Assembly (NCBI GenBank): GCA_001552765.1
Contig: KQ959397.1
Location: 16,421 to 76,982 of the forward strand
Reading direction: 5' to 3'
Length of the DNA: 60,562 nucleotides
DNA from: Bacteroidales bacterium KA00344
Lineage (GTDB): Bacteria; Bacteroidota; Bacteroidia; Bacteroidales; Bacteroidaceae
Part shown: piece after piece, positions 45,369 to 54,372 of the stretch
Layout: each line of letters starts with the position of its first letter
Position numbering within the stretch: position 1 is the first letter of the stretch
Made by a program: the position numbers and the translations under genes
The notes under the pieces: generated by a model
What the model saw: only the letters and a program-made list of their open reading frames with translations
The model's database searches: none
Told to the model about the DNA's origin: nothing

Positions 45369-46043
45369 CTAATATACCCTTGGTCCAAATATGAGGCTTC
45401 CCACCCTTACCATAGTAGAGCGGCACTTCACTGCAATGCGATAGTCATGACTCATTCCCCAAGAACGCTCGCAAAAATAATCAGCATCGGCAAAATAGTC
45501 ACGCTTCAATTCATCGAAGAAGTCGGCCGCCATATTCATCTCTTCAGCTATCTGACTCTCATCATCAACATTGCTGGCCATCATCATCAATCCGCAGATA
45601 CGAATGTTCTGCATCTGCTTCCATTCTCCATCCCGAAGCATGTTTCGACACGCATCAAAGCTGAAACCATACTTGGTTTCTTCCTCTGCAATATGGAGTT
45701 CGAGCAGTACATCAATGACGCGGCTGTTCTTAGCCGCTTGCTTATTGATTTCTTTCAGGAGTTTAACACTATCCACCGCCTCTATCATAGAAATATAAGG
45801 CGCAATATATTTCACTTTATTGCTCTGCAAGTGGCCTATGAAATGCCACCTTATATCTTCAGGTAACAATTGCACTTTCTCGCGCAACTCCTGCTCTCGA
45901 CTCTCACCAAACACTCGCTGACCGGCCGCATAGGCCGCCTCAATATATTCGTTGGGGTGATACTTGCTGATAGCAACCAGGTGTACTCCCTGTGGAAGGT
46001 TGCCAAGCACTTCGTTCAAGTTTTTAGCAACATCTACTTCCAT
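45369..46043 (-). CDS. YggS-family pyridoxal phosphate homeostasis protein
   Basis: This 224-residue TIM-barrel protein binds PLP through the Lys in VAISKYHP (about residue 27) and helps balance free PLP; it has no known enzymatic turnover. Diagnostic segments are WHFIGHLQSNKVKYI, ELHIAEEETKYGF and CGLMMMAS. The Ser-Met-Gly-Met-Ser pattern becomes RSWGMSHDYRIAVKCRSTMVRVG near the end. The ATG overlaps the stop of the DUF4494 gene by one base, which suggests translational coupling. Confidence 0.93.
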   Translation of the reverse strand: MEVDVAKNLNEVLGNLPQGVHLVAISKYHPNEYIEAAYAAGQRVFGESREQELREKVQLLPEDIRWHFIGHLQSNKVKYIAPYISMIEAVDSVKLLKEINKQAAKNSRVIDVLLELHIAEEETKYGFSFDACRNMLRDGEWKQMQNIRICGLMMMASNVDDESQIAEEMNMAADFFDELKRDYFADADYFCERSWGMSHDYRIAVKCRSTMVRVGSLIFGPRVY

Positions 46044-46558
46044 TACGCTTCGTTGTTGATTTGTTTTGCTACATCGTTTCCGGGCATGTCGTCGCTTGCT
46101 TCTTTCTCTGTCCTAATGGTGTGTTGGAACACATCCATAAACTGAGTTTCTGCCACAGATGTAATGACATAGTCTATCATTGTGCCGCCCATCACTTCTT
46201 CTATACTTTTTACTGCACCGGGGAAAGAAGCACCCTGTATCAAGTAATTCACCGTAGAACGCTTCTCTTTTTCACTCTTCTCGTCAAACGTGATAAACGA
46301 AAGCTTGGCCTTATACCATTTATCCGCCTTCGGATTGTCGCTGAAAAATATCTCATGATATGGTGCAGGCTTAATCCCCGCAATCTTGAATTCACCACTG
46401 ATGTAGGCTGACATTTCTTCGATAAGAGTTTCTTCAGCCTCAGTAAAACTCAAGGCATCTACCACATACTGTTCTGCAACGGTTTTTATAGACCCGTCTT
46501 CCTGAGTCTTATCATATTTTATCTTGGTTTCAAACCAATCTGATGTTCTGGATTTCAT
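46043..46558 (-). CDS. DUF4494 family protein
   Basis: This 171-residue protein belongs to DUF4494, a Bacteroidota family of unknown function. It begins SDWFETKIKYDKTQEDG and consists of alternating strands and helices without a signal peptide, Cys pair or obvious active site. The phrase EDGSIKTVAEQYVVDALSFTEAE is typical of the family. It lies between the Rep_3-family gene (30 bases upstream) and yggS (one-base overlap) and could be linked to either; no function should be inferred. Confidence 0.8.
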   Translation of the reverse strand: MKSRTSDWFETKIKYDKTQEDGSIKTVAEQYVVDALSFTEAEETLIEEMSAYISGEFKIAGIKPAPYHEIFFSDNPKADKWYKAKLSFITFDEKSEKEKRSTVNYLIQGASFPGAVKSIEEVMGGTMIDYVITSVAETQFMDVFQHTIRTEKEASDDMPGNDVAKQINNEA

Positions 46559-46588
46559 GAACTGTTTATTTTTATTTTAAATTATATT

Positions 46589-47734
46589 TCATTCCTGAAT
46601 ACCACGAAATAGATTATCAAGCACACGATATGTGTATGCTCCGCGATCGTGGATGGTGATGTCTGACCGCAGTCTGTTGCGCAGATCCAAGAGCTTGTTC
46701 ACTGCGCTCTGATAATTTTCCGGAGTGATGCGTTCACTCATCTTGCTGGCCACATTGGCATCAAAGCTGAAGTAGCGCACCAGCATATCGCTAAATTGTT
46801 TACGCTGCATGTCGGTAATATCATTCAGCTGCTGATTGAGTTTGCTCTTCGGACGGTAGATGCGAAACAACAATTCGTCGGGTTCACCTCCACGTTGTCC
46901 ATGATTATAACGCTTTTCGTAATCAAAAAAACAATCACAAAAACCGTTCTCAGCCAATGACTTCAACTCTTCCTTAGCAGGTTCGAGCACACGACGAGTA
47001 AAATCACTGAAACGCTTATAACTATCCTCCAACCGAAGCATCTTGCGAAATTCTTCCGTCTTGATGCGCGTACCACCTTTGTCGAGCCAACTTCCGATAA
47101 ACATATAAATGCGCTGGGTATAGCGATTGCGGCATGCAAACACAATCTGCTTGCCCAGCTTGTGATAGCCCAAGTCGAGAGAAACCAACCGCTGAGCAAC
47201 CGTACGGTCGATTTTCAATACGGCATATTTCTCATACAAGCCCTTATCTTCAGGAATATAGACGTCACAAAGGTTGGTAACTTTGAGATAATTCCTGCCG
47301 TCAGTGGTTTTATAAGGAATCTCTACAGGGATAGCAGCCAGCATCTTCAGACTCTCTTTCAGTTGCGGATAATGATTAGGGTCTACACCAAGTGTTTTGA
47401 ACAGAGTCTTGATTTCAAGTCGACCGTCGTTATCCAACTCTGCGTCCGAAAATATTTCAGGCTGTCTATAATTCTTATTCAGAATACTATAGAGCTTACT
47501 TTGCATAAACTCCACAATGGTTACGAGAATTCTAATTTGGATGAGCGAATAATCATGACGCATCATCGTGACCGCTATCGGCTGCAACAGCCAAGTCTCT
47601 TCTTCGATGGGAATTAAGTCGGATGGGATATTACGCTTCACTCTGCGTTTTTTCCCTTTGCCAACATTCGCGGCAGCCCGGGTAGACCTGCGTTTTCTAA
47701 CTGTCTGATTTATTGTTGAATTCTCTTCTGTCAT
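46589..47734 (-). CDS. Chromosomal Rep_3-family replication initiator protein
   Basis: This 381-residue protein looks like a plasmid replication initiator of the Rep_3 (RepB/RepE/pi) family. It has two winged-helix domains. The second has the hallmark RNRYTQRIYMFIGSWL then EEFRKMLRLEDSYKRFSDFTRRVLEPAKEE. The N-terminus is very basic (VRKRRSTRAAANVGKGKKRRVKR). Such proteins bind iterons at plasmid origins. Here the gene heads a housekeeping operon with DUF4494, yggS, fur, purA and hisS, so it is chromosomal and probably domesticated. The ATG at 47734 is chosen because the promoter (47782-47812) lies inside a longer in-frame reading. A 22-bp array lies 0.6 kb upstream. Confidence 0.85.
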   Translation of the reverse strand: MTEENSTINQTVRKRRSTRAAANVGKGKKRRVKRNIPSDLIPIEEETWLLQPIAVTMMRHDYSLIQIRILVTIVEFMQSKLYSILNKNYRQPEIFSDAELDNDGRLEIKTLFKTLGVDPNHYPQLKESLKMLAAIPVEIPYKTTDGRNYLKVTNLCDVYIPEDKGLYEKYAVLKIDRTVAQRLVSLDLGYHKLGKQIVFACRNRYTQRIYMFIGSWLDKGGTRIKTEEFRKMLRLEDSYKRFSDFTRRVLEPAKEELKSLAENGFCDCFFDYEKRYNHGQRGGEPDELLFRIYRPKSKLNQQLNDITDMQRKQFSDMLVRYFSFDANVASKMSERITPENYQSAVNKLLDLRNRLRSDITIHDRGAYTYRVLDNLFRGIQE

Positions 47735-47781
47735 TGGTTTGTGGTACCTTTTAGCCGCATTTGCTCCTATAAAGATGCTTA

Positions 47782-47812
47782 CAAAGTTAAGACTATTTTT
47801 CGACTCTACCAA
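47782..47812 (-). promoter_or_regulatory. Promoter of the rep-to-hisS operon
   Basis: On the minus strand, TTG (47810-47812), 20 bases, TAACTTTG (47782-47789). This is an optimal match and fixes the rep start at 47734. Confidence 0.75.
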
Positions 47813-47877
47813 GCATTAGACTAAATAAAAACAAGAAAGCAAAGCGCGCTATTTTGCATATGTAGTTCTTGCTTATT

Positions 47878-47897
47878 TGCGATTGAAAATCCAACCA
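47878..47897 (+). repeat. Solo copy of the array's end unit
   Basis: TTGCGATTGAAAATCCAACC differs at a few positions from the conserved end unit of the 22-bp arrays (TGCGATTGAATATCAAACGG). It lies between the rep promoter and element E5, where a single operator-like site would be expected if Rep regulates itself. It could be chance. Confidence 0.4.
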
Positions 47898-47969
47898 CAC
47901 AAAGGATAAAACCGCTGATTACACACACGATGATAGACGGTTAAGTTATCTCATACTTACTACTCCATT

Positions 47970-48555
47970 GGGCTCTGTTGAAAAAACATGGAAACTCATT
48001 TTGTTATTGGGTTCAACTCATTGGTACATAAATGGTCGTATCTTCATTTTTTGAGATCAAGACCATGGCTACGCAGGGACGTCCGTTTCAAAGTAGAGAC
48101 TGTATGTTCACGCACTCCTGAAGGTTTTATCTTGAAAATGTCTTCTTGTACCGAACGCAGTTTTTAAAGAATTAGAAATGGTGAATTATATGAACAAAAG
48201 GTCCTTTAAATTTTGCTTATTTAAAATTATGTTTGTCTTCATCTGAAATACGCAAAAATTGCGACGATTTGTAAATAATTGACTGTCAGCGATTTAAAAA
48301 AAATGCCCTTAATCTTCCTATTTCTCCGCCTGCGATTAAATATCAAACGGCATGATGATAAGGGCGTAACCGCAGTGTGATTGAGGCTCTTCCACGCTGC
48401 CGATATGGCCTAACCATGTTATGAGAAGGCCTCAATCGCAGCCCCCTACGTTTTTTGGGGATTACTCGGACTGATTTTATCGAAAAAGCATAACTCTTTT
48501 TGCGCTGGTTGCTTCGAAAATAATGCTCAAAAAATGGTAAGAATATTTGATAAAA
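47970..48555 (+). repeat. Dispersed composite element copy E5 (longest complete copy)
   Basis: This copy fills most of the 1.1-kb gap between the rep promoter and atpG. Plus-strand order is module a (47970-48205; inverted repeats ATGGTC/GACCAT at 48033-48038 and 48061-48066, TTTCAA/TTGAAA at 48086-48091 and 48132-48137), module b (48205-48329; GCTTATTT/AAATACGC at 48215-48222 and 48246-48253), the 22-bp array (48330-48439) and module d (48440-48555). Modules a and b match the reverse complement of 1-385. After it, 48556-48586 is a short GAAGAATGA-type simple repeat; 48587-48803 shows nothing recognisable. Confidence 0.82.
48330..48439 (+). repeat. 22-bp tandem array, five units (E5)
   Basis: Five consecutive 22-bp units (110 bp). 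Unit 1 contains GCGATTAAATATCAAACGGC, one base different from E3 and E4. Later units repeat the GGCCTAA/CTCAATCGC theme. The array begins 596 bases upstream of the rep start codon. Confidence 0.85.
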
Positions 48556-48586
48556 TGAAGAATGAGGAGTGAAGAATGAAGAATTT
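48556..48586 (+). repeat. Short GAAGAATGA-type simple repeat
   Basis: Imperfect repeats of GAAGAATGA / GGAGTGAAGAATGAA. Purine-rich simple repeats of this kind are common in bacterial intergenic DNA and have no assigned function here. Confidence 0.6.
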
Positions 48587-48803
48587 CTACATCCTGTTTT
48601 CAATCCTGCATAATGGTTACATGATTACCACAATTGTAGGGACGTACAGAGCGCTCCCAAAGTAAATGCCTACTGAGTTTTCATCTTCCCCCAGCAAATA
48701 TCAGCTGTGCCCTCCATTGACCGCTAACAACTGTTTATTTAGGATTTAAAAGTAAAATGAAAAAAGCAAAGTTGCTCAATCAATGAAAAAGACAAAACTA
48801 AAA

Positions 48804-48840
48804 ATAGGAGACAAACACCTCAAGGGTGATTATCTCCTAT
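48804..48840 (-). terminator. Terminator of the ATP synthase operon
   Basis: ATAGGAGA (48804-48811) pairs with TCTCCTAT (48833-48840), with an inner CACC/GGGTG stem. It lies 22 bases after the atpG stop. The minus-strand tail is TTTTTAGTTTTG. Confidence 0.85.
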
Positions 48841-48862
48841 GAACTGTATCTGTCATAGTGTC

Positions 48863-49837
48863 CTAATTATCCACAGCCCCACCAACTATGTCAAGCAATT
48901 CGTTGGTAATAGCAGCCTGACGGCTCTTATTATATTGCAGGCTAAGTTCCCTAAGAAGCTCATCTGCATTGTCTGTAGCGGTCTGCATTGCCACCATGCG
49001 GGCGGCATGCTCCGATGCAACATTATCAAGCAAAGCTGTATAGACCATAAGGTTGAGCATTTTAGGAATGAGAACCTTAAGCACAGTGCTCATATCCGGC
49101 TCCACGATAAAATTATCATTGAGTGGCTCAGCTTCTCCCTGCTTTCTGCCGGCACTTTCCTTCCCTCTCTTACGGAGGTATTCCTGGGCCTTAGCTGTGG
49201 CCAATGTGGAAGAGAGGTCACGATCATTGTCTTCGCCTATAGTCTCTACAGAAAGGGTGATAGGCAAGAGGGTTTTACGCGTAAGAATTTGAGAGCCGGC
49301 ACTTTTAAAATGATGATAGACTAACTCCACCCTATCATATTCATGATCGGCATACTTCTTTGCTACTTCTTTAGCAATTTCACTGCACTCGCGAGCATTA
49401 GGCTTGTCAGCCAATTCCATGAAGTTTCCAGCAGACTTACAGCCTAATTTGGCAACTTTCTCAGCTATCTTTCGGCCTATAGGATATATTGTTATCTCGC
49501 TAATACCCTGAGCCTTATACTCGTCAACTATCTGCTTTGTCTGGCGTATAATATTTCCATTGAATGCTCCACATAACGGACCATTGGACGAATAGACTAT
49601 CAACGCTACACGATTGACATCAGGACGTTCTTCGTCTAACTTGCTCTGAGCATTAGGCTCAGAAGCCAGAAACTCCTTGAGAATATGCTCCAACAGCTCG
49701 GAGTAAGGTAACATATTCTGAATAGCTATCTGGGCATGATGAAGTTTTGACGAAGCAACCATCTTCATAGCACTCGTTATCTTACGAGTACTCTGAACAG
49801 AGGCTCTACGGGTCTTGATCTCTTTTAATGAAGGCAT
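48863..49837 (-). CDS. atpG: ATP synthase F1 gamma subunit
   Basis: The gamma subunit is the rotating central shaft of F1. It begins with the standard PSLKEIKTRRASVQSTRKITSAMKMVAS and ends with the conserved MVAMQTATDNADELLRELSLQYNKSRQAAITNELLDIVGGA (quoted in part). The length of 324 residues is slightly longer than in E. coli because of an insertion around residues 205-235 (GKESAGRKQGEAEPL). It is the last gene of the ATP synthase operon, before a clear terminator. Confidence 0.97.
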   Translation of the reverse strand: MPSLKEIKTRRASVQSTRKITSAMKMVASSKLHHAQIAIQNMLPYSELLEHILKEFLASEPNAQSKLDEERPDVNRVALIVYSSNGPLCGAFNGNIIRQTKQIVDEYKAQGISEITIYPIGRKIAEKVAKLGCKSAGNFMELADKPNARECSEIAKEVAKKYADHEYDRVELVYHHFKSAGSQILTRKTLLPITLSVETIGEDNDRDLSSTLATAKAQEYLRKRGKESAGRKQGEAEPLNDNFIVEPDMSTVLKVLIPKMLNLMVYTALLDNVASEHAARMVAMQTATDNADELLRELSLQYNKSRQAAITNELLDIVGGAVDN

Positions 49838-49845
49838 AGTTTATC

Positions 49846-51438
49846 CTATTTCTTTTTCTTAAATTGTCCGATAATGTTACCCATTACTTCCTCTATGGTT
49901 TTGGTGCTGGAATCTTCGAGTTTGCCATCGGCAAGCTCATCCAACACATCCTGATGCTGCGACCGCATCTGCTCAAGGAACTGATCCTGACAAGTGCGCA
50001 CCTGTTCTACAGGAACACCTTGCATCAATCCGTGTACACCACAATAGAGGATAGCAATTTGTTCTCCCATTGGCATCGGACTATATTGAGGCTGTATCAG
50101 CAACTGATTGTTCTTTCTTCCTCGGTCAAGAGTCATAGCTGTTACAGGGTCCATATCACTCGAGAATTTGGAAAAAGCCTCCAACTCACGATACTGAGCC
50201 ATATCGATTTTCAGTGTTCCGGCAACCTTCTTCATACTCTTCACCTGTGCCGATCCACCCACACGAGATACTGAAATACCCACATTGATGGCAGGTCGGA
50301 AACCTTGGTTGAAAAGGTTGGACTCAAGATAAATTTGCCCGTCGGTAATAGAGATTACGTTCGTCGGAATGTAGGCAGACACGTCTCCGGCCTGCGTCTC
50401 AATAATAGGCAGTGCTGTGAGGGAGCCTCCTCCACGTACATGCCCTTTGAGACATTCGGGAAGGTCATTCATTTGTTCTGCTACTTCCTGTTGATTGTTA
50501 ATTCGTGCCGCACGCTCAAGCAAACGAGAGTGAAGATAGAACACATCACCAGGATAAGCCTCACGTCCTGACGGACGACGAAGAATCAAGGAAACCTCAC
50601 GATAAGCAACAGCCTGTTTGGAGAGGTCATCATAGACCACCAAGGCATGGTATCCCCGATCGCGGAAATATTCTCCTATGGCGGCTCCCGCAAACGGCGC
50701 ATAATATTGCATGGCAGCAGGGTCGGCAGCCGTGGCACTCACAATAATGGAGTATGGCAAAGCACCGCGTTCCCTCAGCGTCTCTACCAAAGTCGCTACC
50801 GTACTGGCTTTCTGACCAATAGCAACATAAATGCAATATACAGGCTTTCCGGCCTCATAGTTACCCTTTTGGTTAATAATAGTATCAATGGCAATGGCTG
50901 TCTTGCCCGTCTGACGGTCGCCAATGATGAGCTCTCGCTGACCACGTCCGATAGGAATCATGGAGTCTACGGATTTTAATCCGGTCTGCAAAGGTTCTTT
51001 TACAGGCTGACGATAAATCACACCGGGAGCTTTACGATCAAGCGGCATCTCGAAAGACTCCGTCAAGTCGAGGTCTCCCTTGCCATCAATAGGCTCACCC
51101 AGCGGATTAACCACACGTCCTAAAAAACTGTCATTCACACGGATAGAAGCAATGCGATGGGTGCGTTTTACCGACTGTCCCTCCTTGATACCAACCGTAG
51201 ACCCTAACAGAACACAACCCACGTTGTCTTCCTCAAGGTTCATGACAATAGCCATCGTACCATTCTCAAACTCAAGCAACTCGTTTGCCTCAGCATTGCG
51301 GAGACCGTAAATTCGTGCCACTCCATCGCTGACTGTAAGCACTGTACCTACCTCGTCAAACTTCTCATCGGCACTGATGTTTTTGAGTTGCTTCAGAAGA
51401 ACTTCTGATACTTCGCTTGGTTTTATTTTATCTGACAT
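49846..51438 (-). CDS. atpA: ATP synthase F1 alpha subunit
   Basis: The alpha subunit carries the non-catalytic nucleotide site of F1. The P-loop is [13 protein letters not shown], and the conserved [17 protein letters not shown] and [15 protein letters not shown] segments are present. The 530 residues include a C-terminal helix rich in charged residues. It is eight bases upstream of atpG and 16 bases downstream of atpH. Confidence 0.98.
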   Translation of the reverse strand: MSDKIKPSEVSEVLLKQLKNISADEKFDEVGTVLTVSDGVARIYGLRNAEANELLEFENGTMAIVMNLEEDNVGCVLLGSTVGIKEGQSVKRTHRIASIRVNDSFLGRVVNPLGEPIDGKGDLDLTESFEMPLDRKAPGVIYRQPVKEPLQTGLKSVDSMIPIGRGQRELIIGDRQTGKTAIAIDTIINQKGNYEAGKPVYCIYVAIGQKASTVATLVETLRERGALPYSIIVSATAADPAAMQYYAPFAGAAIGEYFRDRGYHALVVYDDLSKQAVAYREVSLILRRPSGREAYPGDVFYLHSRLLERAARINNQQEVAEQMNDLPECLKGHVRGGGSLTALPIIETQAGDVSAYIPTNVISITDGQIYLESNLFNQGFRPAINVGISVSRVGGSAQVKSMKKVAGTLKIDMAQYRELEAFSKFSSDMDPVTAMTLDRGRKNNQLLIQPQYSPMPMGEQIAILYCGVHGLMQGVPVEQVRTCQDQFLEQMRSQHQDVLDELADGKLEDSSTKTIEEVMGNIIGQFKKKK

Positions 51439-51454
51439 TGTTATTATTTATTGT

Positions 51455-51991
51455 TTATTTCCGCAATGCGGTCAAGACTGTATTGAGCTTGGTCTTTACG
51501 CTTGCATCCATTCTGTAGGTATCATACTCCAAGATAAAACCTCCTATGATATCAGGGTCTATCTCTGTATTAAACTCAACGGTACCTCGTGTCTTACTCA
51601 CCACCATCTGCTTCATCTTTGCCTCCACGTCCGAAGAAACCGGCGTAGCAGTGATGAGCCTTCCACGAGTGATATTCTTCTGTTGTCGATAAAGCGTGAT
51701 GTAAGAGGCAGCCATAAATTGCAGGGTACTCTCCCTTCCCTCCTTCAAAACAAGAGCTATAAATCGCTTCGTCAGGTCGGAAACCTCAGTTCCACAAGCC
51801 GTTTCGAGCAATGCTTGCTTTTTGTCTTGGACGAGCATGGGGTTGTCTATCGTGAAGCGAAGCTCCGGTACTTGGATATAGCTCTGTGCTAACACTTGCA
51901 TCTCCTTGTAAACCTTGTCCTCTTGCTTCAACTCCGTAGCACTTTTCATCAGCGCACGGGCGTATCTAACCGATATTACACCTAATTCCAT
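51455..51991 (-). CDS. atpH: ATP synthase F1 delta subunit
   Basis: The delta subunit ties F1 to the peripheral stalk. The protein starts MELGVISVRYARALMKSATE, the normal N-terminus of the family, so the ATG at 51991 is preferred to a GTG at 52000. It has 178 residues, with the conserved C-terminal IDPDIIGGFILEYD and DASVKTKLNTVLTALRK segments. The stop of atpF lies 11 bases upstream. Confidence 0.95.
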   Translation of the reverse strand: MELGVISVRYARALMKSATELKQEDKVYKEMQVLAQSYIQVPELRFTIDNPMLVQDKKQALLETACGTEVSDLTKRFIALVLKEGRESTLQFMAASYITLYRQQKNITRGRLITATPVSSDVEAKMKQMVVSKTRGTVEFNTEIDPDIIGGFILEYDTYRMDASVKTKLNTVLTALRK

Positions 51992-52002
51992 AAGCTGCAC
52001 TT

Positions 52003-52524
52003 TTATTGTTCACGTTTGTTATCTTCAGAAACCTCATCCAGCAGTTTATCTATCAGTTCCATCTGCTTGTCGTCTGAGGAAAGCTGTTGCTTGACAATTT
52101 TCTCTGCAATCTTCACAGAAAGTTCTGCCACTTGGGAGCGGATGTCGCGAATAGCATTCTGTTTCTCTGCCTCTATCTGCGTCTTGGCATCAGATAGCAA
52201 CCGAGCGCCTTCTGCCCTCGCTCTCTCCTGAGCTTTCTCTACGATAGCATCGCGAGTGTCTGTTGCTTCTTTCAACAACATAGCCTGTTTCTCACGAGCC
52301 TCTTGCAGCATGGACTCACCTTCCTGCTTAATATTCTCAAGTCGTTCTGAGGCTTCGTGTGCCTTGCGCAAACTCTCGTCAATGTATTTCTTTCGGTCCT
52401 CCACCATCCTTGTAATGGCAGGGAAACCAAATTTAGCAAGAACACCAAAGACCACCAAGAACGCCAAGAGCATCCAAAACAGGAGTCCTAAGTCCGGCGT
52501 TAATATTGATGGTAAATTATCCAT
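52003..52524 (-). CDS. atpF: ATP synthase F0 subunit b
   Basis: Subunit b forms the peripheral stalk. One N-terminal membrane helix (LGLLFWMLLAFLVVFGVLAKFGF) is followed by a long charged coiled coil to the end. The 173 residues match the family. It lies between atpE and atpH in the operon. Confidence 0.96.
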   Translation of the reverse strand: MDNLPSILTPDLGLLFWMLLAFLVVFGVLAKFGFPAITRMVEDRKKYIDESLRKAHEASERLENIKQEGESMLQEAREKQAMLLKEATDTRDAIVEKAQERARAEGARLLSDAKTQIEAEKQNAIRDIRSQVAELSVKIAEKIVKQQLSSDDKQMELIDKLLDEVSEDNKREQ

Positions 52525-52537
52525 TTGATATTCTTTA

Positions 52538-52789
<252 letters not shown>

Positions 52790-52876
52790 TTAAAATTGTT
52801 ATTTATTATTTATTCATTTACGTTTGTTGGAGCATACATTACTCCATATTATAATTTCAAGAGATTTTCTGTAATA

Positions 52877-53923
52877 TCACTCTGCGACACTTTCCTGATG
52901 TGCCAAACCGATGAACACCGCACTAAGCAGTGTGAACACATAAGCCTGTACAAAGGCTACCAATATTTCAAGGGCATTCATGAACAGCAACATGATAATG
53001 CCGAAAGCATTCAATCCTAAACCGAGACCAACTCCCATCGTCCATCCCAAGAAAATCACACAAGTGAAGCTCAGGACAATCGCGTGCCCTGCCATCATAT
53101 TCGCAAAGAGACGGATCATCAAGGCGAATGGCTTGGTAAATACACCAAAAAGTTCAATAACCGGCATCAATGGCACTGGGGCCTTCAGAAAAACAGGAAC
53201 ATGTGGCCAAAATATGTCTTTCCAATATTCCTTGTTACCAAAGATATTGATAGCCAACATTGTACATACGGCAAGGAAGAACGTAATGTTGATATTACCG
53301 GTTACATTTCCTCCACCGGGAAAAACCGGTATCAGTCCAACCAAATTACAAGTAAGAATAAAGAAAAACACCGTCAATAAATAAGGAGCAAACCTGCGGT
53401 AATGCTTTTCGCCAATAGACGACTTTATGATGTCATCATTGATATACATCACAAACATTTCCATCATGCCGACAAACCCTTTCGGCGCCTCGCTCTTCTC
53501 GTCACGATTCTTGTACCATTTTGCACAAGAAAGAAAAACGCTGATCAGTATAATCACTACTATCCATATCTGAGCTACACTTTTAGTGATACTCAAGTCT
53601 ATTGGGCGAACGGTTGTGCCGTCAGCCATCTTCTCATATATCTTGCCGTGATGTTCTGCATCAAAATAATATGGATCCGGCAATGTTTCTACCGTACAGA
53701 AAGTCCACTCTCCCGTAGCATTACTCCGCAAAATGATGGGCAACGGGATGTGAAGGCTCTTTCCCTTATAGGATGCAATATGCCACTCATACGCATCCGA
53801 AAGGTGTTCAAGCACAATCTCCGGTATATCAATCTCACTCCCTTGTTCACCATCGGCTGCACTGAGCTGTAAAGGCAACAGTGCCAACATGATTAGAAGA
53901 AGCAATGATTTTACATGTTTCAT
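52877..53923 (-). CDS. atpB: ATP synthase F0 subunit a with periplasmic extension
   Basis: Subunit a provides the ion half-channels. The essential Arg is in MIRLFANMMAGH. Unusually, the protein starts with a signal-peptide-like segment (ending LQLSAADGEQ) and about 95 soluble residues before the first standard helix. This is the Bacteroidota form, 348 residues against 271 in E. coli. It lies between the AtpI-like gene and atpE. Confidence 0.96.
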   Translation of the reverse strand: MKHVKSLLLLIMLALLPLQLSAADGEQGSEIDIPEIVLEHLSDAYEWHIASYKGKSLHIPLPIILRSNATGEWTFCTVETLPDPYYFDAEHHGKIYEKMADGTTVRPIDLSITKSVAQIWIVVIILISVFLSCAKWYKNRDEKSEAPKGFVGMMEMFVMYINDDIIKSSIGEKHYRRFAPYLLTVFFFILTCNLVGLIPVFPGGGNVTGNINITFFLAVCTMLAINIFGNKEYWKDIFWPHVPVFLKAPVPLMPVIELFGVFTKPFALMIRLFANMMAGHAIVLSFTCVIFLGWTMGVGLGLGLNAFGIIMLLFMNALEILVAFVQAYVFTLLSAVFIGLAHQESVAE

Positions 53924-53938
53924 TATTCTTTTATTTTT

Positions 53939-54349
53939 CTATTCGTCTATTGAAATATCCGTATGCTTGCGGAAAAAGGCCACGTGATGTCCCAGAATTG
54001 CAATATAAAATACCGCAAAAATCAGGAAAAAAACCAACATTGCATCTCGACCGGCAACAAGATAATAAGCAAACATCACTGCCAGAGCGGTCAAAATCCT
54101 TCCCCCCGACACGCCCAAAAAGAAATTAGGCAGGTTTTCTGTGGAGTTCTTAGCTACCTTAACCCATATCGTTCCTTCTGTCATTTCAAATACCAAAGCA
54201 TAAGCCGCACTGATAATCAATGGTGTGAGGATAGAATCGAAATGCCCGATATTCACGGCAAGCAGTGCCACAAGAAACAGTACTCCAACCAAGATAAGTC
54301 CTTGTTTACGGTACTGCCAACCTATGTGTTCTATGTCTTTTCGTGTCAT
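53939..54349 (-). CDS. AtpI-like membrane protein of the ATP synthase operon
   Basis: This 136-residue membrane protein has four hydrophobic segments and sits where atpI lies in other operons, between atpC and atpB. AtpI-type proteins help assemble the c-ring; similarity to E. coli AtpI is weak, so the call rests on position and topology. The ATG at 54349 (MTRKDIEHIGWQY) leaves a 23-base gap to atpC; a GTG at 54388 would overlap atpC. Confidence 0.7.
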   Translation of the reverse strand: MTRKDIEHIGWQYRKQGLILVGVLFLVALLAVNIGHFDSILTPLIISAAYALVFEMTEGTIWVKVAKNSTENLPNFFLGVSGGRILTALAVMFAYYLVAGRDAMLVFFLIFAVFYIAILGHHVAFFRKHTDISIDE

Positions 54350-54372
54350 CTTCCCGTTGCTTTTATCAACCT

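Noticed and set aside
48205..48253. Promoter inside module b of the repeat element
   Set aside because: TAnnTTTG matches occur in the loop of three copies (E1, E2, E5), but no TTG lies at the right distance and two copies lack the box.
46589..48862. Recently integrated plasmid
   Set aside because: The Rep_3-like gene is co-directional and tightly packed with DUF4494, yggS, fur, purA and hisS, and no partition, mobilisation or integrase gene is present.
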